This document shows, one piece after another, positions 1 through 22,224 of a stretch of DNA of 64,000 nt. The position numbers and the translations under genes are program-made. The DNA is from Syngnathus acus (lineage: Eukaryota; Chordata; Actinopteri; Syngnathiformes; Syngnathidae): contig NC_051088.1 of assembly GCF_901709675.1 (NCBI RefSeq), forward strand, positions 17,534,693-17,598,692, in the 5' to 3' direction. Every line of letters begins with the position of its first letter. The first letter of the stretch is position 1. The notes under the pieces are model-generated. The model saw nothing but the letters and a program-made list of their open reading frames with translations, was not told the DNA's origin and did not search any database.

Positions 1-28
1 AAAGAATCTTGACTATAAAAAGGAACAC

Positions 29-34
29 TTTATT
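29..34 (-). promoter_or_regulatory. nr4a1: nr4a1 polyadenylation signal (AATAAA)
   Basis: The plus strand reads TTTATT, which is AATAAA on the coding (minus) strand, about 280 nt downstream of the nr4a1 stop codon. No stronger signal is seen between the stop and here, so the 3' UTR probably ends within the first ~15 bases of the window. Confidence 0.6.
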
Positions 35-312
35 CCAAACTGAAGTGCAGAAAAAAGCCTTTGGTAAAAAGACAGGATATTTGTAAAGCAGTCCAAGTCC
101 ATTCATGATACATGAATTGTAAGAATTATGGATGTGGTTTGTCAGAGTTTGGGCAACCCTTCCATCTTGCCTCCATTCATAGCACGTTGAGCGTAAAAGT
201 GTGAGCACTTTGGTCCGTGAGCTATTTTGATTATCCTCCCTCATCAATTGAATATGAAAGAACACTTTTATCTGTGTCTCTGACTCCATGTGTGCTGTCT
301 CACATCTTCCAT

Positions 313-3300
313 TTAAAACGGGAACGAATCCATCAGAATGGTGTCCACAATGGGCGGCGGCGGGACCAGGCCTTCTAATTTAAGGTAGAAGATGCGCTGG
401 AGGCCTTGAGTGCATAGTGTCCTGAGTTCGGGCAGCTTGCCGAGCAGTTTTGACAAATAGTTGGGACGTGACGACGGGCAGCCCGACACGTGATCTTTAA
501 GACTGTTGATCAGCTGATTCTGCAAGTCCTCCACGCGTTTTGGTTCTTGGAGACCATGTCGCTCTGAGAGAGAAAAAAAAAAAAAAAGATCATTAACATG
601 AGTCCCTGTAAAGTCAACATATACACACAATATTTTTCCTGCAATTTTTTGGGAAATATGTTTTCAGCAGTAATCAATTGATGTTATTACTGCTTAACAA
701 CAGGAATGAAATGAGATGTGCATTTTGGTTGAGACTTTATTGCACTTACAATGGATGGTGAGTTTTCTTGCAGTGACTGATTGTATTTATTTGCATTGTG
801 AAAATTTTGTAAAAGTTCAATTTAATTTGTCCAGCCTAGTCGAATTTGGGTTTTCACACGTGAAGCGTAAACAACCGTGTGGGAGGCTGTCATAATTCCT
901 GCATGAAATAGTTCAACTGATAATTTGATTGTAATCAGAATTGGAAAAAAATCAAATATAAGCCTCCCAAAAGGTTTGACAAGTTAACCTCCATTCCGTT
1001 TTACTCTGGTGTCATTTACGATTATATGCATGTCTGGAGCTCGTGTTCAGTTTTGTCATACATCTGTTGTGTCAATCCTCGTGTTGCATAACTGTCTTGT
1101 ACAGTGCCCAGCAGTGAAACCAGAGACCTCATAAAGACCATTCCCCTGGCACAATGAAGGTCTGGAACACTGCCGTGCCCCATACCGACCTTCCCTTTTG
1201 GCAGTGCATTATAGGTGCCTACCAGTGATAATGACCAGAGCCGTGAGGCAGGAGAAGGAGGAGATGTCAAGTTTCATGCGATGGAGGCTTTGGGAAAACT
1301 CCAAGATGGACTCGATCCAGTCCCCGAAGCCTCTGATGCACTGGGTCTTGTGAAGCACTTTGCCATTGCAGAAGACCAGCTTGTTTGTTTCGGGGTTTGA
1401 TCTTGGAAAAACAACATTAACAGTGTTAAACAGCCCTGCCACATTTGATAAATAAATATGATAAAAAGCTAAGACTATAAAATGAGGCTTCATAATTGCG
1501 ACAAATCAAGCTATTGTTTCTGATCTTTGGCGTGTCTACTGAACGTGCTGAATGCTTGCCCCACTTCCCACTTTGAAAACTGGGTGCTACTTTGTCTAGC
1601 ATCTTTCTTATGCTTACACACTTGAGAGACATGAAAACACACTTGAAGCATTGGGTGGATGGAAAAATAGCCCACCAGATCATTGCACTCTTTTTCTGCA
1701 TGGTGTACACTTACTCACGGATGACAAGGCGCTCCAGAGAAGTCACACTAACAAATTGTCCAAAGGGATATTTAGTGAGATAGGCATAGCTAGCTAGCGA
1801 GCTACTAGCACATCACTACTATGCCAAATAACTGATGTGAATAACAGCTGATGTGACTGCGTGCCGTTTTAGCCACAACCCAAATATTGAAATGGTCAAA
1901 AAGAGTTTACCATTATATCTGACAATTGTTTTTCAGCAATCGTGATGTATTTAGAAACAATTCTCTGAATTCACTCAGGGCTCACCGGTACGCAAGACGG
2001 AGGATGAAGAGTTCAACAAAAGCTGACTCCAGGAGCAGCTCTTGATCTGATGAGCAGAAATCCGAAAAACCCGGGACGCTCTTGGCCCACTTTCTGATGA
2101 CCTCCATGGAGGCAGTGAGCAGGTCGTAGAACTCTTTCACATCACTAGCGTCCTCTTTCTGGTATGCGCCCACATCAGTTTCTTTGTACTAGAATCACAA
2201 CATGATGGACAGGTTCAAAAAGAGGGATGCCTCGCGTGAGGGTAAGAAAACAAATGTTGACTTACATTGGAATAATTCAGCTGCTTTTCAGTCGGGTTGG
2301 AGTCGATCTGAGCCCTCACCAGTGACGCGATCATGCTGACTGGAGACACAGAGGGCAACACTTCCTGCACTAATTTAGGCTTGGAGGGCAGGCGACCTCT
2401 GCGACCCTTCAGGCTGTCTGTCCTCACAACTAGGGGGGAAACGTTAAATGTCAAAACATTAGGAACACCACCACCACCACGATCGAATCTCGATCAAACA
2501 TTATGTCACATGTACTTCCTGTTGGCATCTCATTTGACTCAAGAAGATTCATTGAAAAAAAGGCTGAATTGGTAAAATGATGGTTTTTAGTCTTCTTCTC
2601 TGATGCCGTCGTCTGAAAGTGTGAAGTGTGCTCGCGCTCTCTTTCTATTGATTGATTGATTACTATGATGCAACAAATTCTGAGTAGTAAGCTACATTAT
2701 CCCCATCCTTTTAAGAAACATTTTGGATGCTGTTGACTGCAAGAATGATTTGTGTCATCCTCCCACCAGCAGGAGACCCCGGGGAGACCCTATATCTGTG
2801 GTGCAACCTAACCCTTAATCAAATCGGATCAGATTAGATGTCTTATTTTGTTTCACAAACTTATTTTGTTGAACATGTTTTGTTTTGAGTTTAACAATCT
2901 TGAGATCTGAACTCACCTTCCTTAACCATTCCTACAGCCAGACACTTCTGGAAACGGCAGAACTGGCAGCGATTCCTCCTCCTCTTGTCCACGGGACAAT
3001 CCTTGTTGGTGAGGCAAATATACTTGGAATTCTTCTGTACCGTCCGCTAGCCAATCAAAGAAAACGTATGGCTCATTAAACCTTTGAGTTTGATTTGTTC
3101 TGTGAACAGGCTTGTAAGTAAAAACACTTCATATCGCAAAGCATCTTTCCCCATAGAAAATCAAGTTCCTTAAATTTTAAGGAACTTGATTTTCTATGGG
3201 GAAAGATGCTTTGCGATATGAAGTTTAAGGCTTAAATAATGGCAAAAGTATTTGCTCCCCATTTTTTTCCAAAAACGTTAAAACTGAACCAGATACTGAT

Positions 3301-4325
3301 ATTATATTTGTTAATAATATCATTACTGGGGTATGATTGAATATTCTGTTTCAACTAAGGATGCATCAGATTTTAGCAGAGGTGTCCAGCATCCTGAGAT
3401 GTTTAGGGCAAAAAAAATAATAATTTAGTATCATAATTGAAAATATCCATTTACTGGTTAGCCCCAAAAAAGTCAGCCAATCCTTTCGTGAAATTGGCCC
3501 CCAGTGTAAGCTTCAGTAATATTAGTGCTTTCTGCAAATTGATATATCATTTTCCAACATGTGTTGCCCCACTGTCTGTTTGGATGCTTTAAATACAGCG
3601 ATCCCTTACTTTTCACAGGTGATTACCTTGAAAAAGCCTTTACATCCCTCACAGGTACGCACGCCGTAGTGCTGGCAGGAGGCACTGTCTCCACAGACGG
3701 CGCAGCAGCCCTCGTTCCCTCGCGGGCTTTTTGCTTTGAGTGGCAAACGCCCCTCTGAATGATCAGTTCCATCCAGGCCATAAGCTGGCTCCATGGCCAG
3801 CGTGGAGAAGGTGAGTGAAGATGTGTCGGTGAGAGCGCCGGGATGAGATTGTCCCAGTGAAGACATATCGTCCACGGTTCCCGAAGAAAATGTGAAGAAT
3901 GACGGCACATGCGGTACAGAGATGTCCTCGGCCGCCCAGTATCCTGGACTGGGTGAATAAGAGTTCCAAGCGGGTGTGTGCTGACTTTGGAAGCCTGGGG
4001 TGGAGCTGGCAAAATGTTCGGGGCCACAAGGCGAGACGGCCTCCTCCGGGTAAGTGAACCTGAAGGCGCCAGGGTAGCAGCCGTAAACCTGGAGTTCATC
4101 CAGCCTCAACGAGCTCTCCTGCCCTCCGCTCATTTGGCACGAGTAGGCGTCAAAGGTGCCCACCTGCGTGCCGGCGCTGGGCATGGATGGGGCGCACGGG
4201 TGGTCCCGTAGGACGCCCGCCTCCACCGACAGCCTGGAGAACAAATCCGGGCTGTGAGGTTCTGAGCTGCCGAGGTTGTTGTCATAGGGCTGGGAACCGT
4301 GCTGCATTGGGTGGATGCAAGTCAT
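313..4325 (-). CDS. nr4a1: Nuclear receptor subfamily 4 group A member 1 (Nur77/NGFI-B)
   Basis: Ligand-independent orphan nuclear receptor, an immediate-early transcription factor acting in the nucleus. Six coding exons (5' to 3', minus strand): 4325-3627, 3046-2917, 2429-2266, 2188-1986, 1401-1223, 563-313. All phases agree, giving about 541 residues (human about 598). Residues ~207-280 form the C4 double zinc-finger DNA-binding domain ([20 protein letters not shown], then CKGFFK and RTVQKN), followed by the NR4A extension [18 protein letters not shown] that reads the half-site's 5' flank. The ligand-binding domain contains [29 protein letters not shown] and the C-terminal helix [16 protein letters not shown]. 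The N-terminal activation domain is shorter and diverged but keeps [10 protein letters not shown] chose the ATG at 4325 because it lies two bases after a TAG acceptor, as in mammalian NR4A1. NR4A1 fits better than NR4A2/3 because of [24 protein letters not shown] and PPPPI. Confidence 0.96.
2638..2791 (+). repeat. Dispersed repeat, copy A, in an nr4a1 intron
   Basis: About 154 bp beginning with CTTTCTATTGATTGATT and ending near CAGGAGACCCCGGGGAGACC. It matches, in opposite orientation, the stretch at 6459-6630 with scattered substitutions and small indels. No coding potential; class unassigned. Confidence 0.7.
3126..3224. repeat. Perfect 99-bp palindrome (foldback element) in an nr4a1 intron
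   Basis: Two 49-nt arms pair without a mismatch around a single central T at 3175 (left arm starts ACTTCATATCGCAAAGC). The match ends at 3126/3224. It lies in the intron between the zinc-finger exons (3047-3626). As RNA it would form one long hairpin. It could be a young foldback MITE or a palindromic-duplication product; the sequence does not show target-site duplications clearly enough to decide. Confidence 0.9.
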
Positions 4326-4882
4326 GGCTACAAATCTGACAAAGGACAGCAAAATCTTAGACCCTTGGTGTGCAACAGGCAGAACTAATCAATGTCGTGA
4401 AAGGCAACTACGGGCAAGAAAGGTAAGACTTGTGGTCCAAAATTGTTGTTGGACAACATCATTTACTTAATTATGTCAACTTAAGTTCGGTGCATGATGC
4501 CAGCGAATGTTGGTTCACCTTAACACAAAACCAAGCAATCCTGCAACAGTAGTCTATTATAATTATTGTTATTCCGATACCAAGGTGATGAAAAGTTGTG
4601 TATTTCTCACCATTGCTCTTGGTTATCTTTTAAAAACGGGAATTTGTGATGCACTAAAGATGTCTAGCTTCATCTAGTTCGTAGTCTAAGTATCTATCTG
4701 ATCAGGCTTTGAAATGCAATGAAAGAATGTACTGAATCCAATAAAAAAACAACAAGATAATACAAATTGCATGCATGTGCACCTCTCAAACAGAATCGGT
4801 ACTTTCCCCAAGTCCCACCAGTAAAACCCCACTAATTTGACAAGCATCATAAATAAAATAAAACGACAAAAATATAGTTGAC

Positions 4883-4955
4883 TACACCCTTAAAACTGTT
4901 GGGCTAAAAAATTGGACAGACAGTTGGATCACGTTGACCCAACGTTGGGTTGTTT
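4883..4955 (+). repeat. MITE-like element, partial (TACACCCTTAAAA terminus)
   Basis: Begins TACACCCTTAAAACTGTTGGG and contains internal ACGTTGACCCAACGTTGGGT. The terminus and the GACCCAA/TTGGGTTGTTTT core recur at 9220-9333. It lies in the nr4a1 5' intron (4328-5355). The right end is not clear. Confidence 0.5.
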
Positions 4956-5355
4956 TCCTCCCCCAAAACCATTGAAAACTAATAAGTACAAACTTTGGTT
5001 AGAAACGCAAGCAAAAAAAAAAAATCCAAAGTAGGGTATGTTAAACCTTTTGGGGACCCCCTCGTGACCGTGCCCTCAGCAGGTGCTTAACTTGCTTATG
5101 CCTGGGGTCAGTTCTGACAAAATTATTCATAATAATAATAATAATTCGATGTTTTGTCATTAATGGTAAAATTAATTTATACCATTAACTTTGAAGTACA
5201 TTACAGAATTTACACTTTTATTTGAGTAAAACGGTTGAATCACTACTTTCATCACATTCTGTCTATGTCATCTGTGCATTTACTTCATATTAGACACTAC
5301 AGTGCACGTACATTTGCCACCTATGCTGATAAATAATTGATAAACGATTTCTTAC

Positions 5356-5600
5356 CAGGACTGCAACGGCAGCAACACTTTGTTATCGTCTGCATCTCCC
5401 GCTGAAGAACAAACCCCGACTCGCCCTTACACGTTTTATCACAGGGGACTCGGGACCAACCGTGACGTCAGATGCATGTTTCCATACAAGGCAGGCGGTG
5501 GGCGTGAACACCTCCAGCCACAGGCCAATCACAGCGCGTCTTTCAGGGGATGGACGTAAAAATGACGCACTCCGGGATTCCGTTGACGTGCGTATAAAAC
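5356..5600 (-). promoter_or_regulatory. nr4a1: nr4a1 non-coding exon 1 and CRE/AP-1-like promoter
   Basis: A donor (CTG|GTAAG on the minus strand, intron beginning at 5355) pairs with the acceptor two bases before the start codon, defining a 5' UTR exon ending at 5356. Just upstream are a GATAAAA TATA-like motif (5434-5440), a perfect palindromic CRE TGACGTCA (5463-5470), a GC-rich GGGCGTG box near 5500, TGCGTCA on the minus strand (5563-5569), which matches the element described for the mammalian Nur77 promoter, and a further CRE half-site (5584-5590). This fits the known cAMP and immediate-early induction of NR4A1. The transcription start near 5405 is inferred from the TATA-like spacing. 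Confidence 0.65.
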
Positions 5601-6458
5601 AACCGCAGGATTATCCCACGCACACTCTCACACAGCGATGATAAAAACGTGATAGCGATAAAAAGATTCTATATTAAGAGTAGGCAGACACGCGTGCCTC
5701 TTGACGCCACAGATGATAAAAAACCGGAAGTCATTTAAGCATGTTTGTTTTTCTCCCAAGGCCTATATTTAACTTTCTATCTCAAAAGCAGAAGAAAAGC
5801 AGTATGAGTATAGCACATTATCAGAGGTGCCGATTTACCCACAGGATTTACACTGTACAAAATTGAACAGATTCCAAAAAATATTCAATATTTTTTAAAT
5901 GTTTTTTTTGGCAGAAGGGATTGTTTTTCACGGAAGATAATTGGCAGATTTGGGGGGGGGGGGGTCAATTTATAATTGATGTCAATTATAAGCAGATTTT
6001 TGCTAATCGGGCGTAATTGTGGCCCCAACTCTCCATTACTTACTCAAGGAGTGAGGACAGTCCACTGTGAATAAAGAGCTCAAATTAATTTGACCTGTGA
6101 AGGTAAGAGTCAAGGGGATAGGCAGAATTTTGTCACTGGTGTGGCCAAGATGACTACCTAAGTAAAGAATGGCGGCCCTCACATGCTTCATTTATCATAT
6201 ATTCACAGTCAGGGTTTCATGAAATATGTTCACACGTACACCCGTCATTCTCATAATGAAGGTAAAAAGCAACATTTTTGCTGAGTTTGATTTAATAGAT
6301 ACCATTTTGCAGTGGCTTTACTTTAGTAAACTCATAGTTTACATCTATCAATCAGAAAGCTCAACTGGCCGACACCATTTTGAATAATCAATACCTCATT
6401 CTATCCATCCGTCTGTCCATCCATCCATCCATCCATAAGACATGACACCGTGTCCTGG

Positions 6459-6630
6459 GTTCTCCCTGGGGTCTCCTGCCGGTGGGATGATTCCACAAAT
6501 CATTCTTGCTGCCAACAGCACACAAAATGTTTCTTAAATAAGACTATGGATGGGGAATACGTATAGCATACTACTCAGAATTTGTTGCATCATAGTAATC
6601 AATCAATCAATCAATCAATAGAAAGAGAGC
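6459..6630 (-). repeat. Dispersed repeat, copy B, inverted relative to copy A
   Basis: The reverse complement matches 2638-2791: CTTTCTATTGATTGATTGATT, then ACTATGATGCAACAAATTC, then AAGAAACATTTTG, ending in GGAGACCCC-like sequence. Next to it is a (CATC)n run. Copies A and B flank the nr4a1 promoter and 5' half in opposite orientation. Confidence 0.7.
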
Positions 6631-7190
6631 AAGTTGCTGTTTAACAAACATAATGTATGCTAAGTGTTGACGTTTGTATTTGTCTAAATTTTTATGCCAA
6701 TATTTTCTCTTGGACTCCAAATAAACACAAATACATGCAAACGACGAAAAGAATGGCATAAAAATCAAGCAAACAAAAAACAAGCAAAACATTGAAAATA
6801 AATGCAAAAAAGAGCAAGCAAACAAGATAAAACAAACGCAAAGACAAAAAGCAAGCGTTGCAGCCACAAAAAGAACGACGCATCTCACTTGCGTTCTTTG
6901 TTTCGGCAACTTTACTTTCTTAAGTTGTTGGAGGTTACATGAATCTTTTTTCCCACCGTACACACGTCCACTCAGTAGCTTTATTCCATCTCCCCCCCCC
7001 CCCCTGTCCCCTTCATATTACATCAAAAGCGACGTCAACACTCGAAATCTAACCTCTGGGTCCTAACCCAAGCTACTATAATTACAAAAATTTAAAATAT
7101 ATGACAAAATAAGAATGTTCCTCTAACTAAAACCATATCTTTTCACATATAATAAAATATTCTTTCTTCAAGATTTCTAGGTTGCAACAC

Positions 7191-7690
7191 ATGCAAACAA
7201 GAAAAATGGTGACAAATAGGAACATACTTTCCTACCGGAAGTGGTTGACGGTGAGGGGGCGAGCCATCATTTCATTCACCTTAAAATACCGCACTTGCGC
7301 TTTTCGCCTATAGGTGGCAATGTTTTCAACAGTTATGAATCCAGCGTCTTCGCTCAGTGAAGGGGTTGCAGACGTTTTTTTTTTTTAATATATAAATTCT
7401 TCCAGTGCCATTGGCTGCTGAGGTTTTAATGATTATGTATTTATGGTTATTTAAAACTGATTTAATTCTAAATGATCTTAAACCATCGTCCCTTCTATGC
7501 ATTGAATTACTTTCATAGTGGGCGTGGCTTGCCAGGCTACACATTTCCAGTTTTCAAACGAGACCCATTTGTAGATATGAATTGTGTGATCATCCTATCT
7601 TATCATCTTGAGTCTCGTCCCCCTCCCCTCACCCTCTACCCACTTCCGTTGGGGAAAGTACTCACTTGTCACTTTTTTCTTGCTTTCTTG
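7191..7690. repeat. Imperfect inverted repeat, ~75-bp arms, ~350-bp loop
   Basis: Left arm 7191-7263 (contains CCGGAAGTGGTTGACGGTGA) and right arm 7614-7690 (contains CACTTCCGTTGGGGAAAGTA) align as reverse complements with roughly a quarter of positions differing. Outside the arms, an A-rich CAAACAAG-type tract (about 6717-6860) and a T-rich CTTGTTTGC-type tract (7675-7960) are also roughly complementary. This may be an old foldback or DNA transposon remnant. It has no coding capacity. Confidence 0.6.
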
Positions 7691-7960
7691 CTTTTTTTAA
7701 TTTGAATTAGATTTTTCTTGTTTGCTTACTTTTTCATTTGAGACTCCTTTTTCTTGTTTGCTTGCATTTATGTTTGCATTTTTTGTGTGTTTCCTTGTTT
7801 GCAATTGTTTTTCCATGTTTGCTTGCTTTTTTGTTTGCGATTACATTTTCTTGTTTTTTTGCTTTTTTTGTTTGCAATTGCTTTTACTTTTTTGCTTGCT
7901 TTTTTGTTTGCGATTTTTGATTTGCAGTTGGGTTTGACCTTTGTTTTTGTTTGCAATTCT
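7675..7960 (+). repeat. T-rich degenerate tandem repeat (CTTGTTTGC units)
   Basis: Low-complexity sequence of many variants of TTCTTGTTTGCTTGC and TTTTTTGTTTGC. Its translations are long F/C/L-rich strings that are not real proteins. A complementary A-rich tract lies at about 6717-6860. Confidence 0.7.
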
Positions 7961-9219
7961 TTTCTCTAAAAAAACAGCTGTCTATCTCTAGAATTTAGTG
8001 CCAATACTTCTACTTTTACCTCATTTTAAAACACAAGTACCTATGCTACAGACACAAAAATGCACAAGTACTCACCCTATGTACATATTCTGTACAGATT
8101 TTGAATACGTTTGCCAACTGTGTACTTGTACTTGCTGTAACTGGGAGTTGAAGGCCACGCAGTTGACTTTGGCCACACGGGGGCAGTGTCGACCAGTCAG
8201 TTTTTATATTTCAAAGAGCTGAAGCACTCAATGAACAGAAGTGGGCTGGTCACCCATGGAAATGTAGTGGACATTCGCGCTTTAAAAAAAATAAAAAATA
8301 TTAGAAGAAATGAAGATTGAGTGATCCGGTTTAAAAGTGGATATGGCTTTGAGTGGCCCTAAGGTACGTTTGTAGAGGCTGCCTCACAGACAGGTGCTGT
8401 TTAAAAATACTTCCACTGGCACTCAACTGTACTGACTTTCTTTTGGGTATTATAAAAAACAGGGGCGGGGTTACGTGACTATGGCCACCCCGTGAATAAA
8501 TTTGATACCTGTGACCTTCCTGTTATTTTCACATGGATGCAGAATTCTTATATTATTGAACTATTTATGTAAATAGTCGTTTGTATACATGCCTTTTGCC
8601 TTGAGTCAGCTCATTAGAATAGATGGTACGAAAAATTGATGGATTCTTCAATAATTTGCCTGATGCTTAATCCTGTATACTTAATCCAGAAAAGATGCGG
8701 GTGTCACGCAAAGCACAAACCCACAAATCGAAGGTAAGGTGTATAGTACTGTACGTTGTATAGTGGAGCATTAATGTTAATCTAAAACTTCCAAACGTGT
8801 CAATGTTTCTGTAATGTCTACTCAGTTAATTGTCGTCACCTCAATAAAAGATACGTATTCTATGTTAAGATCTACTTTGAGAGCTATTGGTAAATAAACT
8901 ATATGTGAGAATGCACAGAAAATGACAAGTGATCGTGTAACTTTTTTAATTATTGAATTCAATTTTTTTGCGCCGGGTTTAAATACACAACCACAAATTG
9001 CACATCTTTAAATTCAGCCGTGCTTTGGGCAACGGGCCTATCAACTTGGCTCCTACTAGTACATACAGTACAATGATTTATGGGGCTTGATTAGTGTTAC
9101 ACGTTGAATCTCTTCCTCTATGACTTGTCAATTTAAAGACAAAACATGCCAATTGAAAGATCACAGAGAACTTTTGTTTGGCTTTCTACAATCAAATAAA
9201 AATCATTGTTATTCCACAG

Positions 9220-9333
9220 ACAACCTTAAAACTACTGGGTTAAAAATCTCAATCTGACCCAATTTTAGGTTGTTTTGTACAAAAAATAGATTTAAAATTG
9301 GTTTGGTTTCAACCCACCATTTTTAAGGGTGTA
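9220..9333 (+). repeat. MITE with ACCCTTAAAA/TTTTAAGGGTGTA ends
   Basis: About 114 bp with a degraded left terminus (ACAACCTTAAAACTACTGGG) and a right terminus TTTTTAAGGGTGTA, the inverse of the left end of the 4883 copy. Internal GACCCAATTTTAGGTTGTTTT is also shared with that copy. It looks like a non-autonomous DNA transposon of a common fish type; the family name is not assigned. Confidence 0.6.
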
Positions 9334-9917
9334 TACATGGGTAAAATAATGATTTAAATAACAGGGCGTACTCTCAATGTAAGACATGGAGTTGAGAAAA
9401 ATATTCTCAAACTCCCAATAACGAGGTAATCCAAGTCTTCGTTCAGTTTTGCACAAATCGGTTCTGAATGCTATGTGTCAAACTGGGACATGCACACAGT
9501 GCTCTCATGCTTACAAAAGATGAACTCATTTGGCTTCAAATGGCACTTGGATACTGCGGAAAGCACTTTTGTTTTAAAAATTTTATATAAGAAAATTACT
9601 GCTAAATGCTCACAAGCGAACATGATGCAGTGGTTGTTGTCAGTCAGCTCGCAGTATCCATTTTCTGCTTTCTTGTCTCTCTACACACAAAAACTCCATT
9701 TCAACCTCCTCCGTTACGCCACAAGCACATACCGAACATAAACATTGACAAGCTTGGCATTCTCTGTGTGCCTTATAGGCTTCTTTCTATGTGGCAGAAT
9801 GACAATAAATGCACAGTGAAAACATCACACTTCACAGTGTTCAACACCACAGCCAAAAATGCAGATTTTCCAGATTACCATTGCTGAAAAGCAACGATGA
9901 AGAGTCTATTTTCACGA

Positions 9918-9934
9918 GGGGGGGGGGGGGGGGG
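9918..9934. repeat. Poly(G)17 tract
   Basis: Seventeen consecutive G on the plus strand. It is one of several long G/C homopolymers in the window. Confidence 0.9.
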
Positions 9935-10821
9935 TCAGTCAAAGAGACAGAAGCATCACTACAGCAGAAACAGTTGACACAAAATAGAGAGCCGCATCTC
10001 GCATTATCAATATTGTACAGGTGTCACAATTAATAGATAAAACATCATCTAATTGATCATCAAATTGGGAACTATTTTGATCATTCTTTTTAGATCCATT
10101 GATTAATCTTCCTGTCAACAGAACAAGCGATCGAATGCTGAGGGTTAGGGTTAAATGTCATTTTGATGTAATAATAAAAATCCATGCACCTAAACTGATC
10201 CTGCTAGTAAGTATTCTTTTTCTTACAGTGAAGCCGCTGTCCAACCTTATGAAATATTGAAATTTTCTCAACATTAAGACTGATTTCTTTCGCGTTGGCC
10301 AAGGCGGTATCCAGGAATTGAAACACGTACTACCTACTTGACAAAATATCACAATCTGAAGTGTTAGGTCAAAGGTCCACCTACAGTTTCAGACGAGTTG
10401 GAAATGAGAAAATGTCAAACAAAGCAAAACAAAGACAATCGTGATGATTTCAGTGGGTAAAATTTGATGTGAGAGCTTGGGTGGTAGTTGCGTATTAATT
10501 AAAAGCTTTTTTTTTCCATTTATGTTAACACACTGATACATTCCAAGTTGAATAGAGACTTCTTCAGTGCATTGGACACCGCCATACTCGCTCATCTTGC
10601 CTTCCCCCACTCTCGCACAGAAACTTCATACTGAGCCATTTAAGTCATTCAGTGTCCTTCATCTTCTAGTTTGTCTGCAGCCCGACGCAAGCTCACACAG
10701 TCACACCAACAGACACTCCGAGAAGAAGAGCCGCTGCTGTTCACGAGGCTTCTGATTTCCTTCTCGCTCTTGTCCAAACTGCGGTGGAGGCGGGCCGTCT
10801 CGCTACAGCGCCGATGGTGAC

Positions 10822-10895
10822 CTGTGACAAAGAAAAAAATACTTTTGGTTCCCTTCTCGCTGTTATATTCACAAATGGAAAGGTGCTTGGCGTAC
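10822..10895 (-). other. jph2: Probable intron in the jph2 3' UTR
   Basis: On the minus strand a donor (CCTCAG|GTACG, intron starting at 10895) lies 20 nt after the jph2 stop codon. A good acceptor (TTTGTCACAG|GTC) ends it at 10822. This 74-nt intron would put the rest of the 3' UTR in a separate exon starting at 10821. The junction is under 50 nt from the stop, so it should not by itself trigger nonsense-mediated decay. Inferred from splice-site sequence only. Confidence 0.5.
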
Positions 10896-10915
10896 CTGAG
10901 GTGGCGTCAAACGCC

Positions 10916-22224
<11,309 letters not shown>

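Larger units (their letters stand above)
5601..10820. other. Repeat-rich spacer between nr4a1 and the jph2 3' end
   Basis: About 5 kb without a recognisable coding exon on either strand. It holds poly(G) at 5952-5964, (CATC)n near 6415-6436, a dispersed repeat, poly(C) at 6992-7004, an imperfect inverted repeat (7191-7690), a T-rich tract (7675-7960), a MITE (9220-9333) and poly(G) at 9918-9934. The part nearest 10820 is probably jph2 3' UTR. I found no clear AATAAA for jph2, so that UTR end is unknown. Confidence 0.6.

Noticed and set aside
5593-5599. TATAAAA on the plus strand near the nr4a1 promoter
   Set aside because: It points away from nr4a1 and no rightward exon follows. The minus-strand GATAAAA at 5434-5440 fits the non-coding exon better.
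7722-7969. Three overlapping F/C/L-rich frames resembling a membrane protein
   Set aside because: They are products of the T-rich CTTGTTTGC tandem tract. All three frames look equally hydrophobic.
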